From Ruminococcus sp. (GTDB taxonomy: Bacteria > Bacillota > Clostridia > Oscillospirales > Ruminococcaceae), in contig JAFXXU010000007.1 in assembly GCA_017542125.1 (NCBI GenBank), forward strand, positions 1 to 41,713: a DNA stretch of 41,713 nt. Direction: 5' to 3'. Below, one piece after another: positions 21,979-30,479 of this stretch. The translations under genes and the position numbers were made by a program. The stretch's first letter is position 1. Each line of letters opens with the position of its first letter. The notes beneath the pieces are model-generated. The model did not search any database. It was not told the origin of the DNA and was given only the letters and a program-made list of their open reading frames with translations.

Positions 21979-23433
21979 ATGAACGATGAGAAATGGCGGG
22001 AACTCACCAGACGGGCGTTAAAGGGCGACAGCTCTGCCTTCGGGGAGCTTTACGAAGCGTCGAAGAAGTCGGTGTACTTCATCTGCCTCAAGATGATCGG
22101 CAATGAGAATGACGCCAAGGACGCGATGCAGAACACCTACCTGACGGCCTATCAGAAGCTCGGCGAGCTTGACGACGGCGCTAACTTCGTAAAATGGGTC
22201 AACGGTATCGCTGCCAACAAGTGCCGGGAGATGTTCCGCATCCGCAGCGATGACTCTCTGGACGAGAAGGTCGAGGAGGGTGTAGAGTTCCGGGACGAGG
22301 AATTCATCCCCGAGGACTACATCACCGACAAGGCAAAGCGCAGGATCATAATGCAGATCATCGAGCGGGAGCTCACGGACGTTCAGCGCCAGACTGTGAT
22401 ACTCTACTATTACAATCAGCTGACCGTCACGCAGATAAGCCAGATAATGGGCTGCACCGACAGCGCCGTAAAATACCGCCTGTGTACCGCCAGAGACAAG
22501 ATCCGGGAGGCGGTGCTTATCTACGAAAAGGAACACGACGACAGGCTCCACGCTATCATACCCACACCTGTCCTCACCAAGATATTCCGCGCAGAAGCGG
22601 AAGAACTGATCGTACCCGACATACGATCAGCTGCCGTGAATGCTGTATCGAAGTCCTCTGCAAATTCTATTACTGAAGAATTAGGAGGAAATCAAATGAA
22701 AAACGCAGTTATCGGAAAGGTAGTCGCAGGAGTTGCAGCAGGAGCATTGGCAGTAGGAGGTCTGGTATTCGTACTGACCCGAAACAGTGAGCCGGAGAAG
22801 GTAAAGGAAGTTCCCTCTGTTGAGAGCACTGCTGTGAGCGACACAGTCACAAGCGCCCCGGCCTTTGTCCCGGAGGATGTATCCTCACAGGAGGTCTCGG
22901 AGGCTTCTTCCACTGAGGGATCCCAGGCAGCGCAGTTCTCCTTTGAGGGGATGGACTCGTTCAGAGTATCTCTGCCGGAATACAAGGCTATCGTGGTCTA
23001 CTTTGACAAGGAGACCTGGACAAAGAGCGGAGAGTCTGCCGGCAAGAAATGTACTCTGCACAATAATGAGCTGGACTTCGATGTCGAGCTCCGCAACGAG
23101 ACCTGGAAGCTCGCCGATTTCAGCGGTATGGGCGCCGAGGAGGTCTACATAGGCGGCAGCTTCAAGACCCACGTTGAGTATCGCTCCGAGGAATTCGCTA
23201 CTCAGTACCATTGGGAGCTTGCCGAAAAGGAGACCCGGGAGATCAACGACTACACTGTTCCCTCAGCCGCGTCAACACAGGGAGACCGGTACAAGAAGGC
23301 ATACTACTTCATCATCGGAGAGAACCAGGTGCTGGTATATGAATTCATCTGCAATTCAGCCGATAAGGATAACGCAGTCAAGGCTGTGGAGACCCTCTTT
23401 GAGCACTTTTATTATCCGCCCCTCGGGAATTAA
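21979..23433 (+). CDS. ECF-type sigma-70 factor fused to a membrane anchor and ectodomain
   Basis: Residues about 10-90 form sigma region 2 (ALKGDSSAFGELYEASKKSV, KDAMQNTYLTAYQKL) and about 125-185 region 4 (ELTDVQRQTVILYYYNQLTV, IMGCTDSAVKYRL). After a linker, a TM helix spans about 243-266 (IGKVVAGVAAGALAVGGLVF), followed by a Ser/Glu/Val-rich stalk and an ectodomain of about 160 residues (VYFDKETWTKSG, YKKAYYFIIGENQVLVYEFI). The ectodomain is outside if the sigma part is inside, so the factor is likely membrane-tethered and signal-controlled. AGGAGGAAATCAA precedes an in-frame ATG at 22696 (Met240), which could make the membrane part alone. The final TAA lies in the end of a MITE. Confidence 0.85.
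   Translation: MNDEKWRELTRRALKGDSSAFGELYEASKKSVYFICLKMIGNENDAKDAMQNTYLTAYQKLGELDDGANFVKWVNGIAANKCREMFRIRSDDSLDEKVEEGVEFRDEEFIPEDYITDKAKRRIIMQIIERELTDVQRQTVILYYYNQLTVTQISQIMGCTDSAVKYRLCTARDKIREAVLIYEKEHDDRLHAIIPTPVLTKIFRAEAEELIVPDIRSAAVNAVSKSSANSITEELGGNQMKNAVIGKVVAGVAAGALAVGGLVFVLTRNSEPEKVKEVPSVESTAVSDTVTSAPAFVPEDVSSQEVSEASSTEGSQAAQFSFEGMDSFRVSLPEYKAIVVYFDKETWTKSGESAGKKCTLHNNELDFDVELRNETWKLADFSGMGAEEVYIGGSFKTHVEYRSEEFATQYHWELAEKETREINDYTVPSAASTQGDRYKKAYYFIIGENQVLVYEFICNSADKDNAVKAVETLFEHFYYPPLGN
22683..22698 (+). promoter_or_regulatory. Strong internal ribosome site and in-frame ATG
   Basis: AGGAGG lies 7 nt before the ATG at 22696, inside the sigma gene and in frame. The internal product would be a 245-aa membrane protein MKNAVIGKVV... 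Confidence 0.7.
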
Positions 23434-23608
23434 GGCAACACCGCACGACCCGCGGCTGACGCCTCTGCACGCCATCTGCTTGCCAGCTTTCCGTCATATT
23501 ACCCAAATTCTCCTTGCCGGGCGCCAGCCCGCCTGCGTCGAATTTATGCACTCTGACGGAAAAATTGACTGCGTATCTGACGCACAGGGGTTGTGCGGTA
23601 TTGCCTAA
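23431..23608. mobile_element. MITE copy 1
   Basis: About 178 bp bounded by TAAGGCAACACCGCACGACC on the left and TTGTGCGGTATTGCCTAA on the right, which are imperfect inverted repeats. It carries no transposase. The left TAA supplies the sigma gene's stop codon. Same orientation as copies 2 and 4, opposite to copy 3. Confidence 0.88.
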
Positions 23609-23663
23609 ATGCAGCGTTGAGCAATACGGGCTGCTCACCACGACAAAGAGAGCAGAAAAAGTC

Positions 23664-23692
23664 GGGACAAAAGCATCCCTGTATGATATAAT
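23664..23692 (+). promoter_or_regulatory. Promoter of the C1 peptidase lipoprotein gene
   Basis: GGGACA (23664-23669) and TATAAT (23687-23692) are 17 bp apart. The ATG at 23777 follows AAAAGGAGAA. Confidence 0.6.
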
Positions 23693-23776
23693 GATACTGC
23701 ACCGGATTCCTTTAAGCAGGGCATCAAAGCGGTGAAACAATACTAGAACGATCATTCAAAAGGAGAATCTCAGGGT

Positions 23777-25123
23777 ATGAAGAATATGAAAAAAGCCATC
23801 ACAGTATTTCTTCTTGCAGGTATGCTGCTCCAGAGCGGCTGTGCAGGCACGGAGAGCAGCTCAGAGACGGAAACTACGGCCGCCGCTGCGGTTAGCAACT
23901 CGGCAGCTCCGGTCAATTACGACTACGTCCACGGCGACGACGGATACTATAACCTCGCCGATGAACTCACATATCTGAAAATGCCTTTGCAGACTTCCGG
24001 TACCTGCTGGCTGCACGCCGCAAGGGCGAGCATAGAGACCGCCTATGAAAAAAGCACAGGCAAGGAGATCAAGCTTACCATTGATGAGCTTCTGGAGGAT
24101 ATCTACGGCAGCGAAAAGCAGGACGGCATTTTTATCAAAGAGGGTATAGCCAGAGACGCTATCGGCGGCTATCAGGGATTTGTCACCGAAAGGCTGTCAA
24201 GAGACTGTAAATACGGCGTCACCCTGGACAGCTCAATGCTGATCGACCCCTCCGACCGGGAGGCTGTCAAAAACGCCGTAAAAACAAGGGGCGGCGTTGC
24301 GGTTTCCATCTGCGAAAAAAATGTTAACAACGGAACGTTCGGAAAATACGTGACTTTAAACTACGATCAGCCCGAAGAATATGACCACTATGTTACTATC
24401 ATCGGCTGGGACGACCACTTTCCTAAGGAGTATTTCAAATTACCCGCAGCGGAAGACGGTGCATGGATAACCTACAATTCAAACGTTGCCAGCGGGACCT
24501 ATTACTACATCTCCTACTGCTCGCCCATCGACCACATGGTGAGCCATACGGTCAGCGATGAATATTCAGAGGTGCTAAGCTACGATGCCGGCAACGAAAT
24601 AGATGCCTACATCACAACAGGCGACTCCGCCAGGGCCGCAAATGTTTTCCATAAAAAAGGCAAGCTTGCAGCCGTCGGTACCTTCAACGATTTCGACAGT
24701 CAGGACATAAAGATCGAGATCATGTCCGCCGACTTCAAGGATCTGTTATACTCTCAGGACGCTTCCCTTGACTGGCACGGCTACCAGACGGTCAAGCTGA
24801 CTACGCCCGTTGATGTCGAGGACTTCGCTGTCGTTATCACCTACTCAAAGGGCGCACCTGTTGAGGGCGAGAGCATTGATACCGCTGCGGCCTGCTACAA
24901 GACCTCCATAGAAAAAGGCCAGTCCTTCGTATTTGTTGACGGCAAATGGAAGGATATGTCCGACAGCGACATAAAGACGGCGGTCAGGGCCGAAAAAGGC
25001 AAGCCGGTCTTCTTCAACGAGAAGGGTGCCTGGAGGAACTTCCTGAGCGACAGTGATATGGAGGCGCTGCTCAAAGCGGATTTTGCCCCGGGCAACTGCT
25101 GCATCAAGGCGCTGTTCCTGTGA
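23777..25123 (+). CDS. Secreted C1-family cysteine peptidase lipoprotein with lectin-like C-terminus
   Basis: A 448-residue protein with a lipoprotein signal (FLLAGMLLQSGC, lipidated Cys22). The papain-like domain has Cys77 in LQTSGTCWLHAARASIE, His204 in YDHYVTIIGWDDHF and Asn234 in AWITYNSN, so all three catalytic residues are present. From about residue 290 a beta-rich region (KLAAVGTFNDFDSQDIKIEI, WHGYQTVKLTTPVDVEDFAV) matches the lectin-like domain that follows C1A peptidases in clostridial surface proteins. It probably cleaves proteins or peptides at the cell surface. A truncated C1 relative lies 2 kb upstream. It is followed by a terminator. Confidence 0.88.
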   Translation: MKNMKKAITVFLLAGMLLQSGCAGTESSSETETTAAAAVSNSAAPVNYDYVHGDDGYYNLADELTYLKMPLQTSGTCWLHAARASIETAYEKSTGKEIKLTIDELLEDIYGSEKQDGIFIKEGIARDAIGGYQGFVTERLSRDCKYGVTLDSSMLIDPSDREAVKNAVKTRGGVAVSICEKNVNNGTFGKYVTLNYDQPEEYDHYVTIIGWDDHFPKEYFKLPAAEDGAWITYNSNVASGTYYYISYCSPIDHMVSHTVSDEYSEVLSYDAGNEIDAYITTGDSARAANVFHKKGKLAAVGTFNDFDSQDIKIEIMSADFKDLLYSQDASLDWHGYQTVKLTTPVDVEDFAVVITYSKGAPVEGESIDTAAACYKTSIEKGQSFVFVDGKWKDMSDSDIKTAVRAEKGKPVFFNEKGAWRNFLSDSDMEALLKADFAPGNCCIKALFL

Positions 25124-25137
25124 TCGGATAAAGAATA

Positions 25138-25177
25138 AAGGCTATACATCGCCGGGATGGGATGGATAGCCTTTTTG
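25138..25177 (+). terminator. Intrinsic terminator
   Basis: AAGGCTAT and ATAGCCTT (8 bp) enclose a 20-nt loop and are followed by TTTTTGTTT. Confidence 0.8.
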
Positions 25178-25262
25178 TTTCATTTGATAAGATACTATGC
25201 CGCCGGCCGGAACGCGCTGCGGCAGCGCACAACGTATCAGCTTTTTTGCCGGACGCCGCTTT

Positions 25263-26699
25263 CTATGCCCTCTTTCTGTTTATCAGCTTACGTATCATTA
25301 ACAGCATGGGCTTGATGTTCAATAAGATCAGTACCGCACCCGGTATCAGCGTGATGAGGAAGTACTCCTCCTGCGCCGCTATCACACACCCGCACATCAC
25401 GAACAGCAAAAAGGTGTTGAGTATCAGCTTGCCCTTTGAGTAGGAAAAAGGCTCAAAGCGCTGAATGTCCTGCATTCGTATGATAAAGCAGATGATGTAG
25501 CTGCAGCAGGTCGCCAGAGACGCCCCCTGTATCCCGATAAGAGGGATGAACACGGCGTTCATCGTAAGGTTCGAGCAAAGCGCCGCTGCTACTGTATAGA
25601 ATGCGTTACGGCTGTGTTTCGTCGCGGTATATATGCCGTATTCAAAATGATTGAGACACACAAATACCGCCGCCGTAATAAGAAGCGGAGTGTAGAGGTA
25701 TGCCCTGCCGTATTCCGGGAAGGTATTTATGTTTATCAGCAGCATGGATACCGGCTTCACCAGCAGTATCAGCCCTGCTGCTCCCAGGAACAGCACAGAT
25801 TGGTAGGCATCGAATACGTTGGAATAGAATACGTGCTTGTCCTTTGACCTGTTCTCCGTGATAGCCGACATATTCCACGCCATGGAAAAAATGGTAGCCA
25901 CCATTGAAAGCAGGTTCGGCACCTTTGTTGCCGCTGAGTATATACCCGCTGCGGCTTCACCCAGCTGCACCCGGCTGCTGTGCATATTGGATATGAATAT
26001 CTGGTCGGAAAAGCCTGTCAGCGTCCACATTACCGTGGTGGGTATCAGCGGCACCGCAAAGCGGAGCATCTTCTCTCCGAGGCGGCGGTCTATACACCGC
26101 AGATCAAAATATTTCCTGATGCTCGCCGCAAGGAACAGGAACATCGCCGAAAAGCTGTCCGAGAGTATGGTGGCAAGCATAAAGCCCTTTACGCCCAGAT
26201 CCATATAGCTGATGAAGATCAGGCTGAATATGAACAGCGTCACCGTGGTGGCTATGCCGTCGAAGGAGAAAATCTTTACAAGATTCCGGGACCTTGCGAA
26301 CTGCGAACACAGCGCCCTCATCGACGAGGCAAACACATATATGCAGAGCAGCCCCGAATAGCCGCTGATCTGCCTGAGTACCGGGATGAAATGCAAAAAC
26401 GGGACTATCGCCGCCATCAGAGCCATTCCGAAGGCTATGATGCAAGTGGCGGTGGTAAAGACCTTTTTCTTGTTATATGCGTCGTCGAGGCCGAAGCGGA
26501 TCACAGCCTCGGTCATCGAGAAGGTGAACACCGGGATCAGGAACAGGGCTAGGGTCTCAATAAGCGACTTGGTATAGAATGAGGCAGGGTCGATCCGCTT
26601 GGTATAGAGGTTGTTGAGGATAAGAGCGAATATCTTGGAGGAAAAGCTGCCCACCGCGAAAATGAATATATTGAGTATCAGGCGCTTGTATTTATTCAT
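25263..26699 (-). CDS. Polysaccharide flippase (MATE/Wzx-like, PST family)
   Basis: A 478-residue membrane protein with 12-14 hydrophobic helices. It opens with MNKYKRLILNIFIFAVGSFS SKIF, the usual start of oligosaccharide flippases, and includes VPLIPTTVMWTLTGFSDQIF in the middle. These proteins move lipid-linked glycans across the membrane for capsule or wall polymers. No glycosyltransferase genes lie next to it, so its substrate is open. The segment 26700-26881 upstream has no gene. Confidence 0.88.
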   Translation of the reverse strand: MNKYKRLILNIFIFAVGSFSSKIFALILNNLYTKRIDPASFYTKSLIETLALFLIPVFTFSMTEAVIRFGLDDAYNKKKVFTTATCIIAFGMALMAAIVPFLHFIPVLRQISGYSGLLCIYVFASSMRALCSQFARSRNLVKIFSFDGIATTVTLFIFSLIFISYMDLGVKGFMLATILSDSFSAMFLFLAASIRKYFDLRCIDRRLGEKMLRFAVPLIPTTVMWTLTGFSDQIFISNMHSSRVQLGEAAAGIYSAATKVPNLLSMVATIFSMAWNMSAITENRSKDKHVFYSNVFDAYQSVLFLGAAGLILLVKPVSMLLININTFPEYGRAYLYTPLLITAAVFVCLNHFEYGIYTATKHSRNAFYTVAAALCSNLTMNAVFIPLIGIQGASLATCCSYIICFIIRMQDIQRFEPFSYSKGKLILNTFLLFVMCGCVIAAQEEYFLITLIPGAVLILLNIKPMLLMIRKLINRKRA

Positions 26700-26881
26700 C
26701 TTATCCCCCTCACATCATCTTACTCGGCCGGAAAACCGCGGGAGTTGTATATCCAGTAAAAATCCGACGATCTGTGTTTTGACAACAATAAACAGTATAT
26801 CACACTTTTCTGCATTTGTCACTATTTTCTGCGTTTTTTATATGCAGATTTACATAAAGCGCCAAAATACGGCGAAAGCCC

Positions 26882-26910
26882 TTGACGCAGGTATGCGTTT
26901 GTGATACAAT
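26882..26910 (+). promoter_or_regulatory. Promoter of the TIM barrel-yqeG-vanW operon
   Basis: TTGACG (26882-26887) and TACAAT (26905-26910) are 17 bp apart, upstream of three co-directional genes. Confidence 0.75.
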
Positions 26911-26973
26911 TCTATTTGTCGAATTATTGATTTTTGTAGATGTATGGGAATTAGTAAACTGAGGGTGATAAAT

Positions 26974-27657
26974 ATGAAGAATACCCCTGAGCTTATAGTT
27001 ATGCTCACTTATAACGACAAGACCGCCGCGAACGCGCCCGAGATATTCGAGAGCTGCCGCAGCTGCAAGGCTGACTACTTCGGCTTCAAGGAAGAGGACC
27101 TTCCACTGCCCGAGATGAAGAAGCTGTTTGCCGAGATAAAGAAATGCGGCAAAAAGACTGCTCTTGAGGTAGTTGCCTACGACGAGGAGCACTGCCTTGC
27201 AGGAGCGCAGATGGCAGTTGACTGCGGCTGCGATTTCCTTATGGGAACGATGTTCTACGACTCGGTCCTTGAGCTGTGCAAAAAGCACGGGATGAGATAT
27301 ATGCCCTATGTGGGGAAGGTCTATGACAGACCTTCGGTGCTGGGCGGAACGATAGACGGTATGATCGCCGAGGCAAACAGCCTTATCGAAAAGGGTGCCG
27401 ACGGCTTCGACCTTCTTGCTTACAGATACACCGGCGATGCTCACGAGCTTATCCGCAGGTTCGTTTCCGAGGTAAAGGCTCCTGTATGCCTTGCCGGAAG
27501 CGTGGACAGCTACGAAAAGCTGGACGAGATACTTGAAGTATCTCCCTGGTCGTTCACCATTGGCAGCGCGTTTTTTGACAATCAGTTTGACGGCACCTTT
27601 GCCGAGCAGATCGACAAGGTCTGCGATCATCTTACCAAGACGGCTGTGGCAGTATAA
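26974..27657 (+). CDS. TIM-barrel protein of unknown function
   Basis: The 227-residue product starting MKNTPELIVMLTYNDKTAAN shows repeated beta-alpha units and a C-terminal phosphate-site pattern (VCLAGSVDSYEKLDEILEVS, WSFTIGSAFF) like that of HisA/TrpF/ThiG-type barrels. GAGGGTGATAAAT precedes the ATG at 26974; an upstream in-frame ATG at 26944 lacks a ribosome site. It leads an operon with yqeG (9-bp gap) and vanW. I do not know its substrate; a small phosphorylated metabolite is a guess from the fold. Confidence 0.7.
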   Translation: MKNTPELIVMLTYNDKTAANAPEIFESCRSCKADYFGFKEEDLPLPEMKKLFAEIKKCGKKTALEVVAYDEEHCLAGAQMAVDCGCDFLMGTMFYDSVLELCKKHGMRYMPYVGKVYDRPSVLGGTIDGMIAEANSLIEKGADGFDLLAYRYTGDAHELIRRFVSEVKAPVCLAGSVDSYEKLDEILEVSPWSFTIGSAFFDNQFDGTFAEQIDKVCDHLTKTAVAV

Positions 27658-27666
27658 GGAGCAGAT

Positions 27667-28197
27667 ATGCTTAAGATGTTTTATCCCTGGGAATACGCAC
27701 AAAGCGTGTTTGCCATAGATTACGAAAAGCTATACGAATACGGCTTCCGCGGGCTTATCTTCGATGTGGACAACACCCTTGTCCACCACAACGACGACTC
27801 GACGCCGGAGGTTGACGAGCTTTTCCGGAGGCTTCACAGGATAGGGTTCAGGACCGTACTGCTCTCAGACAATGAGAAAAGCCGGATGGAGCGATTCATC
27901 AGAAACATAGACACGCCCTATATCTGCGATGCTGACAAGCCTTCGCCGGAGGGCTACAAAAAAGCCCTTGCGATGCTTAAAATGAAGAAAGCCAAGACCG
28001 TTTGCATAGGCGACCAGATGTTTGTTGATATTATCGGTGCGAACAGGCTGGCTATCCCGAATATCCTTGTCCACTACATCACAGTGCCCGGCGAGACCAG
28101 GATAGGCAAGAAGCGCTACATCGAAAAGCTGATACTTAAAATATACAGTCACAGGAAGAAATACACTCACCGCCTGGGTGAGGGCGTTGCAAAGTAA
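27667..28197 (+). CDS. yqeG: YqeG family HAD IIIA-type phosphatase
   Basis: The 176-residue HAD protein has motif I FDVDNTLVHHND (Asp nucleophile and Asp+2), motif II LLSDN, motif III Lys in the KPSPEGYKKAL region and motif IV GDQMFVDIIGANR. It matches YqeG (PGP1-like phosphatidylglycerophosphatase relatives) in length and order. AAGGAGCAGAT supplies the ribosome site. A phospholipid or small phosphoester substrate is likely, but not shown by the sequence. Confidence 0.9.
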   Translation: MLKMFYPWEYAQSVFAIDYEKLYEYGFRGLIFDVDNTLVHHNDDSTPEVDELFRRLHRIGFRTVLLSDNEKSRMERFIRNIDTPYICDADKPSPEGYKKALAMLKMKKAKTVCIGDQMFVDIIGANRLAIPNILVHYITVPGETRIGKKRYIEKLILKIYSHRKKYTHRLGEGVAK

Positions 28198-28266
28198 ATA
28201 CCGCTTTGGGTATCCTGCGCTCCCGCTGACGGCGAGGGCAAGAAAACACAAAAAGGAGAACATTCC

Positions 28267-29103
28267 ATGATCTTTCTGAAAGGCAAGAATTTCTGCGACC
28301 TCGGCCCCATACCCTATGCTATCTCTGAGAAGAAGGAGATATTAAAGCACAAGGCCAGGGACATAAAGAACGGAGTTAAGTTTGCTAAAGACAGGAAAAA
28401 CAAGAAGCTCCCATGCCTTGTATCCTCCCACGTGGGCACGATAGTCAAGACGGGGCCGGGTATCGACCCTGTGCTCCAGGAGAACAAGGCGGTGAACATA
28501 AGGCTTGCAGGCGGAAGGATGAACGGGCTTATCATACATCCCGGCGAGGAATTCTCCTTCTGGAAGACAGTAGGCAGCATCACCAAGAAGAAGGGCTACA
28601 AGGACGGAAGGATCATATTCCAAAACAAGCTGATCCCGGGGCCGGGCGGCGGGCTCTGCAATCTGAGCAACACCGTCCACCTCTTAGTGCTGGACAGCCC
28701 GCTGGAGGTAACCGAATTCCACACTCACTCAGACGCACTTGCGCCTGACGGTGAGAAGAGAGTCCCCATGAGCGCCGGGACATCCGTATATTACAACTAC
28801 ATAGATTTCAGGTTCAAGAACAACACGGATCAGGACGTTCAGCTCTGCATCTGGACTAAAGACGGCAAGCTCTACGGAGAGCTCCGCAGCGAGAGGCCCT
28901 TCCCCTACACCTTCGGCATCTCGGAGGAGGGGCATCATTTCCGCAAAGAGGGAGATAAATACTTCCGGGTATCCAGGATCTACAAGGACACATACGACAA
29001 AGAGACCGGAGAGCTGATAGACAAACAGCTGATCTGGGACAATCACTCGGAGGTAATGTTTGATTACAGCCTTATCCCGGCGGATCAGATTAGAGAAGAC
29101 TGA
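28267..29103 (+). CDS. VanW family protein
   Basis: The 278-residue protein contains the VanW core: NIRLAGGRMNGLIIHPGEEF SFWKTVGSITKKKGYKDGR, then PGPGGGLCNLSNTVHLLVLD and SAGTSVYYNYIDFRFKN. VanW proteins are found near vancomycin-resistance genes and in many Firmicutes; their function is unknown, probably linked to the cell wall. No van ligase genes are present, so it is not resistance evidence. The protein lacks a clear signal peptide. AAAGGAGAA precedes the ATG. Confidence 0.9.
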   Translation: MIFLKGKNFCDLGPIPYAISEKKEILKHKARDIKNGVKFAKDRKNKKLPCLVSSHVGTIVKTGPGIDPVLQENKAVNIRLAGGRMNGLIIHPGEEFSFWKTVGSITKKKGYKDGRIIFQNKLIPGPGGGLCNLSNTVHLLVLDSPLEVTEFHTHSDALAPDGEKRVPMSAGTSVYYNYIDFRFKNNTDQDVQLCIWTKDGKLYGELRSERPFPYTFGISEEGHHFRKEGDKYFRVSRIYKDTYDKETGELIDKQLIWDNHSEVMFDYSLIPADQIRED

Positions 29104-29153
29104 ATAAGACAGCCTCCCGATCTGCGGGGGACGAACTAAGAGATATTGATATT

Positions 29154-29190
29154 GACGCTTTCGCCAGATTACTGACGAAAGCGTCTTTGC
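29154..29190 (+). terminator. Intrinsic terminator of the vanW operon
   Basis: Perfect 10-bp arms GACGCTTTCG and CGAAAGCGTC are followed by TTTGCGTTTTATTT. Confidence 0.88.
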
Positions 29191-29241
29191 GTTTTATTTG
29201 ATATGGAGCTGTTTTCTCGTTTCATTAAATGGGCGGCTGAT

Positions 29242-30405
29242 CTATGCCGATTCCCCGATGCGGCGGTAAGCGAATTCGAGAAGACCGATATTCAGCACCG
29301 CAAAGACCGCAAGGTAAACCGGCATTATCCCAATGCCGACGGCCTGCTGCAAAAGGCCGAAGACCATAGGCATGAACGTGCTTCCGATATAGGCCGAGGC
29401 CATTTGCAGACCTATCACCGCGGCGCTGTTCTTCCTACCGAAATTGGCAGGTGCCATATGCTGTATGGCGGGGTATACAGGCCCCATTCCTGTTCCGATG
29501 ATGACAAAGGCAATTGCCGCGAAAACATATCCTGGCAGCGGCAGGAACAGCAGCAGTATGCCGAAAGTCTCGACTGCGATGCCGATCCGTATGAGCAGCT
29601 TGTCCCCAAGCCGGTTTGACACGAATGCGGAGATGAGCCTCCCCAGCATAAGTCCTCCGAATATCAGCGAGCCGAAGGCCGCCGCGAGCTTGGCGCTCAC
29701 ACCCTCCTTCGTTCCGGCGAAGTAGCTCGAAGTCCAGAGAAAGCAGGTCGCTTCACCCGCACAGTAGGCAAAGAACGCGCTCAGCGTCGGGATCACTCCC
29801 CTGATCCTCAAAGCTTCCAAAATGCCAGTGCTGTCGCTCTCATCGTCCTCCTCCGACTCTGAATTCTTTCTCCACAGCGGAACGGAAAGCAGGCACACAA
29901 GCATTATCCCCGACTGTATGTAAGCCGTCCAGCGGTAGCCCTCGTTCCAATGTGCGCGGGCAAGTGCCAGGGACATTATATAGGGGCTTATCATAGCGCC
30001 CACGCCGTAAAAACAGTGAAGGAAATTCATCACCGAGGAGGAATAGTGCTTAGCGACATAATTGTTGAGGGCAGAGTCAACTGTCCCCGCGCCGAAGCCG
30101 TAGGGAACGACGAACAGGAAAAGCATCCCGTAGCTTGTGGAGAATGAAAAGCCGATGAGTCCTATCACGGTCAGGAGTATCGAGAAGACGACCAGCCATT
30201 GGGTCCTGACCTTCCGGATAAGCGTAGGTGCCAACAGAGCTGACAGTATGGTCATAAAGGAGATGGACATCGAAACATATCCCGCATAGGACGAGGGCAC
30301 GCCGAAATCGGTCTGCATCGCAGGCCATCCCGAACCGAGCAGCGAATCCGGCAGCCCGAGGCTGACAAATGCAAGATATATTACTGCAAGGAGCAGGCCG
30401 GTCAT
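29242..30405 (-). CDS. MFS transporter
   Basis: The 387-residue protein has 12 hydrophobic segments and begins LLLAVIYLAFVSLGLPDSLL GSGWP, typical of MFS permeases related to FucP and YbjJ. The conserved cytoplasmic loop appears as APTLIRKVRTQW. A VVPYGFGAGTVDSALNNYVA segment fits the helix-4/5 region of sugar-type MFS carriers. Substrate unknown. It is the last gene of a minus-strand run and may be co-transcribed with the nucleoside phosphorylase. Confidence 0.85.
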   Translation of the reverse strand: MTGLLLAVIYLAFVSLGLPDSLLGSGWPAMQTDFGVPSSYAGYVSMSISFMTILSALLAPTLIRKVRTQWLVVFSILLTVIGLIGFSFSTSYGMLFLFVVPYGFGAGTVDSALNNYVAKHYSSSVMNFLHCFYGVGAMISPYIMSLALARAHWNEGYRWTAYIQSGIMLVCLLSVPLWRKNSESEEDDESDSTGILEALRIRGVIPTLSAFFAYCAGEATCFLWTSSYFAGTKEGVSAKLAAAFGSLIFGGLMLGRLISAFVSNRLGDKLLIRIGIAVETFGILLLFLPLPGYVFAAIAFVIIGTGMGPVYPAIQHMAPANFGRKNSAAVIGLQMASAYIGSTFMPMVFGLLQQAVGIGIMPVYLAVFAVLNIGLLEFAYRRIGESA

Positions 30406-30479
30406 AGTATCACTTCTTTCGGTTATTCATTTGGCCTCGACCGGATCAAGCAGAAGATCAGCCTTTTGAACGCCGATCA

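Noticed and set aside
25614-26577. Plus-strand frames within the flippase region
   Set aside because: They are antisense shadows of the flippase gene with low-complexity charged composition.
28267-29103. Vancomycin resistance gene cluster
   Set aside because: Only a VanW-family protein is present; there is no D-Ala ligase, VanH or VanX.
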